NCBI RefSeq assembly: GCF_016808335.1 | Contig: NC_053150.1 | Coordinates: 28,848,030 to 28,912,029 of the forward strand | Origin: Panicum virgatum | Lineage: Eukaryota > Streptophyta > Magnoliopsida > Poales > Poaceae | Direction: 5' to 3' | DNA length: 64,000 bases | In this document: piece by piece, positions 35,206-46,134 of the stretch | How the letters are laid out: the number at the start of each line of letters is the position of its first letter | How positions within the stretch are numbered: the stretch's first letter is position 1 | Made by a program: the position numbers and the translations under genes | Notes under the pieces: generated by a model | The model's database searches: none | What the model was told of the DNA's origin: nothing | The model's input: only the letters and a program-made list of their open reading frames with translations

Positions 35206-38200
35206 TTATTTTTGCAACGACGGATCCACACTCGAGGAAGGAGCGGCAGACCCGCCAGTCGACGAAGCATCCGCCATGGCTCTGGCGCTCCCACCACTCA
35301 CATCCAACTCCCGCTCTGCACGCCGGACTCTCCTCACCGCCGCGAAGGTCAGACCCCGTGTAACCTTGCTGGCAATGGGCTCTAGCGTCCTGGCCACCAT
35401 AAGAACGTCATCGTACGGCTTCCCGGCAGAGAGATCATCCTCAAGACCAGCCAGATCCAGCTCCGGATGCCGCAGCACCACAGCGCTCAATGCTGTCGAA
35501 GCCCCGTGGCTAGCCACTATGACCGTCAATGCGGCCAGCTCTTTGGGAACCCTCTGAAGATCATCCTGCAGAGGGCTCGAAGGCGGGGAGCCAAGGACGC
35601 AGGAGTAAACCTCTTGGGCCGACGACCGCAGTCGATCAAACTCACGGCGCAGTGTCCGGTTCTGAGTAGTCATTTCTGAAAGAAACATCACCACACCATG
35701 AGGCCACATTGCAAACATAATCGAAAGAAAGGAATGCGAGGGAAATCACCATCCAGTGTTTTCTCCATCGCCTGATGACCCGTTTCCTGGTTCGCCAAGT
35801 CGGCCATCGCGCGGACACGACAGGCCCGCTCTTCCTCCAACTGGGCCTCTATGGCCGCAAGGTTGCCCCGATACTCCTGAGTATCCGAGGCACGCGCAGC
35901 CTCGACAGAGCGCAACTGCTCCGCAAGGTCCCGGCGCGCCGCCTCGCCCATCACTTCACGACCATATTCCTCCCGCAAGAAAGATGACTTCCTCTTCGAG
36001 ATCTTTTCCAGCACCTGGAAAACGAAAGGGGGGGTCACAAGAGAAAACCTACGGGCAGGAAGGAACAGACCCGACGGAAAGAAATTACCCCAACGGCAGG
36101 AGGCAGGCCAGAGGTAACAAGCTTCTCAGCCCGTTCTACCTCCCCCAACTACAGGGCAATGCGGCCTTTAGCGGAAGCGAGCACCTCCTGAGCCTCGAGG
36201 CCCTGCCAATCCACGTGTTGCCAGACTTTATCCTCCCGAAAATTGTTCAGCACGAACCGCGCGTCACCACCCTCATCGCAAGACGGCCACACCAATGGCC
36301 CCTCCGGCATACGATAGGGAACCAGAATGCCCTCCGCCGATGGCGGCTCCCCCAACACGGCGGCCTCCCCCGCGGACGGCGTCAGGAGAGAGCTCTCGGC
36401 GGGAGCACCCGTGCGGTCCGCTGAATATTGCACGAACGCCGTTGCCACGCCGGCCGGTGAAAAGATGGGGCCTGGCATCGCCACCGTCACCATCTGCGAC
36501 GAGGACGTCCCCAAGGGCGCGCTTCAACCCCGACACTTGGCGAGCAGAACTGCCAGCGAAGGATGCTCAGTCCACTCCACCGCTCAGCCATGGACTAGAA
36601 ACCGGTCGAGACCCTGCATCACAGAAACAAGAAAGCGCATCACTAAAAGGCTACCCCTCCGGAACACTAGAACAAGCGCGGCACTTACGTTCTCGCCGCA
36701 GTCTTCGTCGGGATGGTCTCGGCCGACGATGTGCGGGGCGAACTCGTCACGACAGTCGTTACAACAGACGACGGCGGCCCGTCAGCCCCTCCGCGACCTG
36801 GAGGGAGGGTACAATCGTCATCCTAGGGGACATCTCCGATGACCCCCGGCGCCTCTGAGCCCTCGTATCTGAGTCGCTTCGCCAACTCAGGCTCTGCCTC
36901 GTCGTGGACGCATTTGGGGCCCTCAGATCCGCCCATCCCACATGGGGACGTGTTCGGACAAGAATCCTCGCCCCCAAGCGGCTCCAGCTCCTCCTCCTCC
37001 TCCCCGTTGGATCCGGACTCCGGATATCTCAGAGGCCGAGCGTCCACTAGGTCCTGAGCTTCCGCGTCGTCCATCCCCTCGCGGATAAGCTTGGCCACCT
37101 CCTTTTTCACGACTCTCGTGCTCCCGGGCGTGGAGCACTCTCTTCTTCTTCCTCTCCGCAGCCCTCTTCTACTGCTCGACCTGGCGAGCAGCCCCTTCCG
37201 GCCCCTTGCCGCGATGAGGGAAAAACTTGGGCTTGCCAAGACCCTACTGTGACATCCCGAAAAGATTCACTAAAATTAAATCACGCGCTAAAATAATTTC
37301 CATCGTTGAGCTCAGACTTTTCCCACCCGATCTCCTGATCTCCCGAAAGACCGGTCCTGACATCCGAATCAATCACTGTCTCGTCTCTTTCTTTTTCCTA
37401 TTCCGCGCGTCACGTACCGCCGACCGCCGCATCACGCCCGACCGGCGCGCGTGCGCGTCTGGCCGCGGTCGCCGCCGCGAGATCCGTCGGTCGATCTCTC
37501 TCTCTCTCTCTTTCTTTTTCCCTCCCCTTTACTTTTTTCCTTTTTCTTTTCTTTTTCCTTCTCTCTCCCTCCTCCCTTTCCTCCCGGCCACGCACCGCAC
37601 GCTGTAGAGCAGCTCGCTGCCCGCCACCGGCCGCTCCCCGCCCTCGCTCCACGCGCGCGCTCTGCCCTAGCCGACCCCACGCGCGGCACACGTGTGCCTG
37701 CTGCCCACGCGCTCGCCTGCTGCCGCTTGTGCGTGCCCCGCCCACGCGCACACACGACGCACCGAACGCGCCGCCCGCTTGCCGCCGACTCGTCCTATCA
37801 ACGTACCGCACGCGCACAGGCCCGAGCGCATCACGCGTTCCACGCGGCCGCACCGCTCGCCGTGCCGTCCGTCGACCAGAGCATCGCCACCGCGTTCCTG
37901 TGCTCGCCTGGCCGACTCGCCGCCCGCGCCGCCGTACGCGCACTGCTCGCTCACAGCACCGCCGTCTCGCCGCTCGAGCCGCGCGGCGACAAGCATAGCA
38001 GCAGCAGGTCCCCTCCTCCACGTGCATGTCGATGCCCTCGGCGCTCATGCCGCTCCACGACGGCCGAGCCGGCTCCAACGCCATTAAGGCCGGCCGCGAA
38101 GCTAGCCGGGCCGCCACCAACGCGTCCACCGCCCCACCGCCTTACCCCGCCCTTAAATAGACCCCCACGCCGTGTTCCGCCATCACCACAACCTCCACCG

Positions 38201-41200
38201 CCATCCCTAGCCTCCTCCCCGAGCTCCCAGTGCCGCCACAATCGCCATAGCCGCCGAGCACGTCGGCCACCGCAGAGCCGCCTCATCACGCTGCCTCTGC
38301 CCAAGGTAAGGAGTGCATTAGGACCCCCTCGCCTCCCTCTCACTCTCCCTCCTCTCCTTGGCCGCCGTCGAGCCCCACCGCGGCGCCACCATGGCCGCCG
38401 CCGCCTACTGCCGCCCGTCGCCATGGATTTCCGCCCTGCAGGCCTCCTTCCCCAAAATCGAGGGGGGGAATCGACCCCTTGAGACTCTCTCTCTCTCTTT
38501 TCCCCTTCTCCCGGCCGCCCCCGAGGCCCAGGCCGCCGGCGAGGGCCATCGCCGGCAACCCCGCGCCGCTCCCCTGTTTCCCAGCTAGGGGAAAGGGAGA
38601 AGAAAGGCATTTTTGCCTTTAGGCCCCTGCCTTTCCCATTATTTCTTAAAGAACCCTCTCACCTCTCAAGTCCTTTTACAAAAGAAACCCTCCCTTTTAT
38701 TATATTTCAAAACAGACCCTTCCACTATATAACACATTTATAAATAGACCCCTACCTTTTTCTAGATTGACCCAGACACTCTCTAGAATTCCAATCAGGA
38801 CCTTTCACTAATTACAAATAAGTCCCTGGACCTTTGTTTGGACCATAAACACCCGGTTAACTTATCATTTCATGCTCAAAACAATCTCCGATCGACCTGA
38901 AACTTTACCATGCCATTACTAACATAGTTTTGGCCATGCCATTAGGAAACCGCCCAAAAATATTACCTCTATCTCCATATCTTAATTGTTTCCGAATCGA
39001 GCTCAGTGATAAAACTTTTATTTCTTTTTCTTGATTGTGAGTTTGTTTGTATGAGTCGTAGATCACAGTGTGAACGAGGGAGAACCCGTCGACGAGCAGT
39101 ACTACGAGCAAGCGAACGAGGACTAATTCCGCGACCCCGAGCCTGAAGGACAGTACTTCGACCAAGACCTCCCGGAAGGCTTTGAAGACAGCAAGTTCAA
39201 TCCCATCCTTTGATGCATGTTTTGTCCCAGTTTTTATAAACACAACCTATTAGCCTGTTTTATAAAGTTGCATATATTTTGCCTGCTGAAAACATGGTTG
39301 GATAGCCACCCCTTGATTTGTTATAACCATTCCTTGACCACCTAGATTAATGTCTGAATGTGTTTTTTTTTGACGTTAATCGCTGCTAGAACGCTTAGGA
39401 CCTTATACACAATACGACTTGTTTTATAAAGAAAATGTGTGCGTGTGTGGGAAGGGAGAAATGTGGAATTTCAAAAGATGAGTTTAGACGGGATGGATGG
39501 CATTTCTGTGTGATTTGCCGATTGGTGTGCTCGTGCCTGTGTGGCAGAGCAGGGAAGGGAGATATCCATCTTGTCACCACTAAGGACCGAGTTGGTGTGT
39601 CGTCTCACCTAACTCCACTATCGTGCAAACCACTCGACCGTTGAATGGGCAACGGCTTAGCATAAACCCCACTAGTTAGTCTGATAGCCATCAGGAGAGC
39701 TGAGTGCAACTGGTGATCAAGGAGAAGGGATTAGTTCTGTGTGACGTATGCCCCGGTTAAAACCTCTGTGACAGGTCAATGACCCCTTGGTGAATCCTGT
39801 GGTGGCTAGTCAGGTCTAGCTAAGGTGGGTAATGGCTTTGTTGGGATCTGCACCGACACTAAGGTGATCGAGTTGCGGTACCCCGCTTGTGGGTAAAGTT
39901 GCACACCTCTGCAGAGTTAAAATCTATTCGAATAGCTGTGCCCACGGTACTGGGCGAGTTACGGTGTAGTCACATAACTAGTGTTTCTTCTGGGAATGGA
40001 TGGGTTGGCGTGAGTTATTTTGGAAAAGTGTCCGGCAATTGTGCCGTGAGCTATGGCGGATGAGGAGTCCGGTAGCAGCTTAAAACTGGGATCCTGTGTG
40101 GATCAACTCTACGTGTTACTCGGTACCAGAAAACTTGTTTTGAAAATCCTTTCTTTCAAATAAACCCCTGCATAAAAATTCACTTTCCGCAAATTAAACC
40201 CTAGCCTTATCCTTGATTTACCCTGTGCATTATATTATATTTATACCCCCTTCGTGGGTGTGGTTGGACTTGCTGAGTACATTTGTACTCACCTCATTCT
40301 TAATTTTTACAGAGGAAGATCCAGACTTCGTTCCCGAAGACGTTGAGTAGAGGTTCCGTCCTGCACCCAACCTTGCCTGTGGATAGGGTCACCCGCAGGA
40401 AGTTCCGTATGGCGCAAGACTCCGATGACCCCCTTTTCGTAGTTAATATCGTTGTGTGGGTGTTAGTTGTCATCCTCGCGATAGTGGCGCTTCACTGCCC
40501 ACTTCCGCGTAGAGTTGTACGGTGATGTACCATCTGATGTAATAAAAGTGTTATCAGCCTCCTGGGACTGATATTGTATCACTTTTGAGTCTTCTCTTAT
40601 GAGGGGACGCTTCACCTACAATCGCGAACGACGATAAAACAAGCAGGAACGGAAATACAACGGGAGGGAGCAGGAAATCCAAAACAAGACGGATACTTAC
40701 CAGGTTGGGGGACGACCCCGACCAAAAAGGGGACGGACCGCCAATAGGACGGCGGCCTTCCCCCGCAATCATGCTATCAAGCCACCTCCACAGCCCAGAT
40801 CTGCTGGGGTCCTGCAGCTCCTCTCGCGGCTCATCGTGCTCATAATCCCACATCTTTCCTCACAACGCAGAGAGAATGCGCACTTTGCGAAGGAAGATGG
40901 TGGCGAAAACACGGGTGCCATCCAAACCGCGAGCCACCAAGCCTTTCAGAACCTCTTCGATCATCTCCACACGATTCTTCTTCCTCCGGGCAGCCCCCCA
41001 GGTCCAGCTCTCCCGCTTCTCCGGGGCATTCCTGGTAAACACCAGGAACGCCTCCTCTCTACCGGAGGGGTTCTGGATGTAGAACCACTCATCATGCCAC
41101 CCCTGATTGTTATCCACAGGGGTGTACCGGGGATACGAGGCCGTCCCAGGTTTCCGCTGCAAGCCGAAACCGCCTACGGGCGCGATTGTCACCTCCGAAC

Positions 41201-41582
41201 GCGACGCCCCAGCATCACGCCTTAGCGTGATCGGACGACCGACGAACATCTCCCGGAACAGATCCACATGCGGATCTATCCCGAGGAACGCCTCGCACAC
41301 CGTCACGAAGCCCGTGATGTGTAACATCCCGGTGGGGTTGAGTTGATGTAGTCCGATTCTCCACTCCTCCAGCAAGCCTAGCAGGAAGGGATGGGCGGGA
41401 TGGCCCAGACCCCATGCATAAAAGATGCGGAAGGAGACCACCTCGTCGGGGCGTGGATGAGGACGAACCTCCCCAGATGGCGACGCCCTCCAGTGAGCCA
41501 CATTCCTTGGAGGAATCGACCCCTCCACGGCCAACCTCTCGAGTTGGGTCTCGGTCAGGGAAGACGGCCTCCACAGCGACAT
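35206..41582 (-). pseudogene. Antisense ORF of the Tat element (PF04195-like)
   Basis: Reads against gag-pol. First exon 41582-40701: MSLWRPSS..., then 'FLLGLLEEWRIGLHQLNPTG', 'FVTVCEAFLGIDPHVDLF', DNNQGWHDEWFYI and 'RVEMIEEVLKGLVARGL'. This is the 'putative gypsy type transposon' domain. An in-frame TGA at 40860-40862 interrupts it, after which the same frame gives MWDYEHDEPREEL and ends at a canonical donor CTG|GTAAGT (40700). The next exon starts at 37242 (GLGKPKFFPHRGKG, phase matches), has a stop and a frameshift, then 'KKEVAKLIREGMDDAEAQDL'. Later pieces at 36690-36150, 36038-35750 (coiled-coil-like, 'RSVEAARAS...EEERACRV') and 35718-35206 end it. Function of such antisense proteins is unknown. 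Exon limits beyond the second are inferred. Confidence 0.75.
37248..40614 (+). mobile_element. 3,367-bp solo-LTR-like insertion nested in the Tat element
   Basis: It begins TGTGACATCCCG, ends GGGGACGCTTCA (TG...CA), and is flanked by perfect 5-bp direct repeats CCTAC (37243-37247 and 40615-40619). The 5' third is pyrimidine-rich then extremely GC-rich. A TATA-like TTAAATAG is at 38153-38160 and a donor-like AAG|GTAAGG at 38306. No gag or pol is inside. Size and absence of internal genes fit a solo LTR of a long-LTR gypsy family (Tekay/Del-type elements have LTRs of about 3 kb). The lineage is inferred from size only. Long GC-rich open frames at 37451-38482 are compositional. Confidence 0.85.
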
Positions 41583-42851
41583 CGCTGCACCGGCGCTCCG
41601 ACGGAACAACGGGAAAGTAGGCGGAGGCGAAGGCGACAACGAGTGAGAACAGAAAAGGAGGTGAACGCTAGAGGCGGCGGAGGAAAGGGTCGAAGCCGGG
41701 CAAAGAAGAAGGTAAACCCTTCCGTTCCGCGTATTAAAGGGCCAGAGGGTTTGGCCTGGTAGGCCCCACCAACCAGTGAGGAACCCAGAGCGGCACGACA
41801 TCGAACACGCCCGGCACACACCCCCACCGGGCGGGAAGCGGGCCGGGCCCTATGGGCCAATTACCGTTACGCGCCGCCGAAGCCCGACCATTCCTGACCG
41901 ACCCTCGGGCGGCGACTGACCCCACAGGTCCACAAAGCCCGGGGACAATAAACAGAACGATAGGCAAAGACAACGGTTTCCTTTGAATCCGTCGCCCATG
42001 GCGAGAATGATCTTCATCCGAGGCGATACGCACTGGTCGATCGTTAAACAGGAACGACAATGCCAAGTCTGATCACGCGGAGCAAATTTACTTCCGGACT
42101 GGTTTCGTCAAAATGATTGGCCAGGAGCCGTTACAACAAACAAAAGCCAGCTGTCCTCGACTCGGGGAAACAACAGATACAATGGACCAAATCCATTACA
42201 TCCCTCAGGCGGGAAACCAAAAGGAAAAAAGAGGGAGGGCGCTCCCAAGAACGCCTTCCCCAACTACGGTCTCGCCCCTCAGCTGCAAAAGACAAAGGCA
42301 ACGGGTGCCTCGGACGGAGCTGGAGGACATGCTCAAGAGAACCCACGGGGTCTCCTTCGTAACCCTCGCCGCCTCCTCCCCTTGGGGCCCGTTTGACCTA
42401 GGAACCGCCAGCAGCAAAGAATGCGGAGACCATGGTGCAGGAAGACTCCGAAGCCGACGCGAGGCAGAACGCTCCAAGAACTCTACCTTCAGCTTGCGCA
42501 CCAAGCCCCGCGCCGGGCCAGCTCCAAAGGAATACCAAGGGAGCCACAAGCGAGATATGGCCGCTTACCACACCCCTTGGAAAGGGAACCAGTGGTCGGG
42601 CTCGCCTAATCTCGACCGATGGCACCCAGGTTCCACGGTGCTGGCACGCGACTCGAGGAAAGAGTGCGATAGCAGGTGCGTGTCTGAGGAGGATCCCCCG
42701 CTGTTCGCAAGCATTCTTCTAGCACCAGAGACACAAGCCATGCCTACTCTCATCAAGAGGACGGGTGTGGGGTGTGAGGAAGAGAACTATCAAATGGATT
42801 TCCATGATCCGTTTTTTTTCTTGTGTGAAACCATGTATCCACAACACCCCA

Positions 42852-42858
42852 ATTTATA
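42852..42858 (-). promoter_or_regulatory. Antisense TATA box in the Tat 3' region
   Basis: CCTATAAATTGGGG on the minus strand, about 420 bp inside the 3' LTR and about 1.27 kb upstream of the antisense ORF start at 41582. Minus-strand sequence after it has donor-like GGTAG/GGTAAG sites, and the ORF start is preceded by GGTGCAG|CG. A leader with introns is therefore plausible. The strand and position match the antisense ORF, but expression is not shown. Confidence 0.5.
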
Positions 42859-43261
42859 GGCGAACACAGGCACGAACGGCCCCAGCAGTCAGCGGGCCGG
42901 CCGAACAGGGTACACCAAAAGCCCTCACCTAATCGAACCCCCCTAAAATGCCGACGAGACGGTGCCAGCTCGCCAAGCAACCGCCGCGCCACTCCTGGCA
43001 CGATCACCGCACAACCCACCAATGGGAGGCAGCCCCAAACGGGGGAAAACGAGGCGCCCGCGGCATAGCGATAAGACGCGACGACCGGCCTCGAGATTCC
43101 ACGGCACCAACGCTCCAGCCGGCCATCAAGACGGGCAAACCCCCGTCACGCCATCACCGGCGTGCGCCGAAAGCTGAGAGCGCGGGCAGGTGGATGGGAC
43201 GCCCCGGTCAGGGGTGATCAAGACCAAGTCCAGCGGCTCCGCGATTATTAAAATCGCAGAG

Positions 43262-43276
43262 TCGCTCGGGGGCCTC
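43262..43276 (+). other. Polypurine tract of the Tat element
   Basis: TCGCTCGGGGGCCTC ends exactly where the 3' LTR begins (TGACGG at 43277). It is G-rich but, unusually, contains pyrimidines at both ends. Confidence 0.6.
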
Positions 43277-44384
43277 TGACGGGGGTGTAAACCCGGGATC
43301 CCTGACGGGCCCGACTCGTGTAAAGGGAAGCCCAACAGATTCACTGGGCCAAGAACGGGACGGCCAACTAACCCGTGTAGGGAGCTGCCTTCGTCCCTAA
43401 GCCAACACGTCCGGGAGCCCGACCTCCCGGGACGCGTGGCGGCCCCCCGACCTAGCACCCCGGGTCAGAGCCATGCCGGATGACCCGGGACGTGTGCTCC
43501 AAGGAAGCCACTCCGCCTGACAGGTGTGCCGGCCAAGACAGGTCCCGTACAGGCCCCGCGACGCCAGCCCTCCTTATCTTGCGGCGCGGGCATAGGCTAC
43601 AGGACCCCTGACAAAGGGACAGCGCCGCCCACGCGGGCCCCGCGACACTACAAGAGGAGGCGTCAACAGGACGTCGCCTCCCCCGCCGTAATGATGGTTG
43701 CCTCTACGCACCACCTTATTACGCCAGCAAGCGTGACCGGACACCCCTGGCCTGACCCTTGTAATGCACCCCTCACCGGGTGTGCCGTCCTGCTGGCAGG
43801 GGCTACGCAAGGGAAACGTAAGGTAGCCCTGCTGATAAGGAACGTAGGCCCAGACAGACAAGACCGGAGGTGACCCCTGAACGACCATCCAAGTGATCGG
43901 GCCGCCCCGACTGAGCCAAGATGAGACAACACCGGGACAACTCGTTGCCCAAGAAGATCGCCAAGATCACCCGTTGGCCAAGAAGATCGCCAGGATCAAG
44001 CTTGCCCACTCCCGACCGACCGAGTGGGCCTCGACGACTGACAAGAACGAATGACACCCCGATGGTGCCGAGACTCAGCGCTAGATATATGTAAATGGGG
44101 GACCCCACCTTGGACTATAAAAGAGAAAGCCCCCCGCGTAGAAAAGGGTTGGACTCCTAGAGGTTCGACACTGCTTGACCAGCTTGTAAGCTCCCCTCTG
44201 AACTTTGAGCACACGGGCTCGAGAGTAATAGAGCAAAAACACCACCCCCCATACTGGACGTAGGGCACATTCGGCCTGAACCAGTCTAAATCCTCGAGTC
44301 TTTGCGTGCTAGACCATATCCGATCAAGCGCATATCAAACAAGCAATTGAGTAGTTTAGTAGTCGCCCATTTCCCACAGTGACA
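43277..44384 (+). repeat. Tat element 3' LTR (1,108 bp)
   Basis: It begins TGACGGGGGTGTAAACCC and ends CCCACAGTGACA; TATA box TATAAAAG at 44117-44124. It carries about 156 bp (43918-44073) missing from the 5' LTR, including a doubled 'CCAAGAAGATCGCCA' phrase (43948 and 43979). Confidence 0.93.
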
Positions 44385-44390
44385 AAGTTG

Positions 44391-45050
44391 CAATGTAGCT
44401 GGAGACACTCAATTCGCGACATTATAATTTATCACATTGATGCTACTTAATAGCACTCGAATCAATTCGTCTATTCAAGGAGGTTAAATCAAACTAGAAT
44501 CATGCTTGATTAACCAAATTAACAAAAGATTACATACTATTTTATGGACTCAATTACAGGATGTTGATATTCTAAATTATTAATGCATAAATACGTAGAA
44601 CTAGTCAAATTATTGATAGAGTTCAAATTATTATATGATATTGAGTTTTTTTTAAAAAATGGGACAAATCTATTTTTATTGTTGAATTATTGCCCAAGTT
44701 CAAGTTTAATTCTTGAACTAGGAATAAATAAGATTTTAACTCTAAAATTGTACCAATAGATAGATTACATTTTTAGAAAAAAAAATTTATTATATTTTTT
44801 GATTAAAAATGAATTAGTTATAATTGTTTAGAGATTAAATCAAATATATATATAGAATAATATAATTATTCAAATCTAGTATCTGAATTGGCTATCCGGA
44901 TTATCCGACCAGACATTCGATACCAGCTGGATACTAATCATATTATATCAAATTTGTCAATTAAAATAATCATCCGATATTACTGAGATATCTAAGAAAA
45001 TTATGCAGATTGATACCAGTTCTTTTCAGTCAAACGGTAGGCCGAACCAT
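44391..45050. other. AT-rich intergenic DNA
   Basis: No gene seen. 44890-45040 has 'tatccggat' and 'gatatc' phrases resembling a hAT-type MITE interior, related in style to 26500-26700. Confidence 0.4.
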
Positions 45051-45053
45051 TTA

Positions 45054-45286
45054 GGGGGTGTTTAGTTGCTGGAAAAGTTTAGATTTGGCTAACGTAGCAC
45101 ATTTTGTTATTATTTGACAATTAATGTCTAATTATAAATTAATTAGCATCATTAGGTTCACTCGTAAGAATCAGTTAGACTATGTAATTAATTATTTTTT
45201 TCAATTAAATTTAATGTTTTATACAAGTGTCCAAAAATTTAATATGATAGATACTGTGTAAAAATTTTTGGGAACTAAACGCAGCC
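45054..45286. mobile_element. Tourist-type MITE
   Basis: The ends GGGGGTGTTTAGTTGC and, in reverse complement, GGCTGCGTTTAGTTCC are inverted repeats. TTA (45051-45053 and 45287-45289) duplicates the 3-bp PIF/Harbinger target. It is 233 bp, AT-rich and without coding capacity. Confidence 0.8.
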
Positions 45287-45433
45287 TTACATCCGAGCTG
45301 CGGGTGGAAATCTCCCCCGCGCGGAACTTCGCGCCTTCAGCCTGCCGCGCGGGAAGAAATTGGGGGCATGAGACAAGGGCGGGAGGTAGGGGAGAGAGGA
45401 ATTAGACCTTCTAGCCTAGAGCCGCCGGAGCTC

Positions 45434-45724
45434 GGCGGACCAAATCTTCGGCGAATCGCGGGCGCGCGGGCACAGCCCAGTCAGCGACGCCACACATCTC
45501 TGCCCGTCGCTCCTTGCATCCCCTCCAGCAGCTCGATTGGAGCCCAGCCGTCTCTCAAACTGAGCAGTACTGCTCCAGCGGCGGACCAAATTCCCGCCGA
45601 GTCGCGGGTGCGCGGGCGCAGACCAACCAGCGATACCGCACATCTCCGCCATTCGCTCCTCGCATCCCCTCCAGCAGCTCGATTGGAGCCCAGCCGTCTG
45701 CCAGATTGAGCAGTACTGCCCCAC
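45434..45724 (+). repeat. 146-bp tandem duplication in the PSF3 leader
   Basis: Units start at 45434 and 45580 (both GGCGGACCAAAT) and end in 'ctcgattggagcccagccgtct...gagcagtactg'. They differ at roughly one base in eight. The region is GC-rich and lies where the PSF3 5' untranslated exon is expected. Open frames here (e.g. 45368-45709) lack any family motif. Confidence 0.8.
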
Positions 45725-46039
45725 CCTGCCTCCTTGACGGCCGCCAGCATCAAATATCCTTGCCCGCAGGCCCTCAGCTCCGACCTCTGTTCCGGCAAGC
45801 CCCAAGGTCCGACCTCCATTCCCCCTAGGCACTAGAGACTAGGTTATGGCCTGCTGGCTTTTGAGAGACGATTCATTAGACATTTCAGATTCACCATCTT
45901 ACTACTAATAGTTTAGTACTCTAGTAGCACTACTTATTATGCTCAATATTTTCTGGATGCTTATGCTACAAATTGGTAACATTAAGGTTTGATTAGCTTA
46001 TGAATTTTAGTCACACTATATTTTAAGATGTTTGTATGG

Positions 46040-46120
46040 CATTGCCAAGGCGTCTGCCTTAGTTGCCTAGGCGTCCGAAAGGGCTCGCTCGCCTTGCCTC
46101 ACCTTACCGCTTTTTAACTG
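46040..46120. repeat. AGGCG-rich repeat, copy 2, abutting PSF3 start
   Basis: 'ccaaggcgtctgccttagttgcctaggcgtccgaaagggctcgctcgccttgcctcaccttaccgcttttt' shares the 'cgcc..gcctc(g/a)ccttaccgctttt' end with copy 3 (50165-50305). It lies 15 bp before the start codon, within the presumed leader intron. Confidence 0.6.
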
Positions 46121-46134
46121 GTGCTTTTGGTCAG

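Larger units (their letters stand above)
27044..44384 (+). mobile_element. Full-length Ty3/gypsy retrotransposon, Tat type, defective
   Basis: Two LTRs (27044-27995 and 43277-44384) bracket a primer-binding site, a gag-pro-pol frame, a long 3' region with an antisense ORF, and a polypurine tract. AGTTG precedes the left LTR (27039-27043) and recurs one base after the right LTR (44386-44390), consistent with a 5-bp target duplication. Order protease-RT-RNaseH-integrase, the PF04195-like antisense ORF and the very long pol-LTR spacer place it in the Tat (Grande/Retand) lineage. Length is 17.3 kb including a 3.37-kb later insertion; without it, about 14 kb. Stops and frameshifts make it non-autonomous. 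Confidence 0.93.

Noticed and set aside
37451..38482. 343-codon open frame in the GC-rich part of the LTR-like insertion
   Set aside because: Extreme GC content with few stops in any frame, low-complexity Ser/Pro/Arg peptide, overlapping frames on both strands equally open, no domain.
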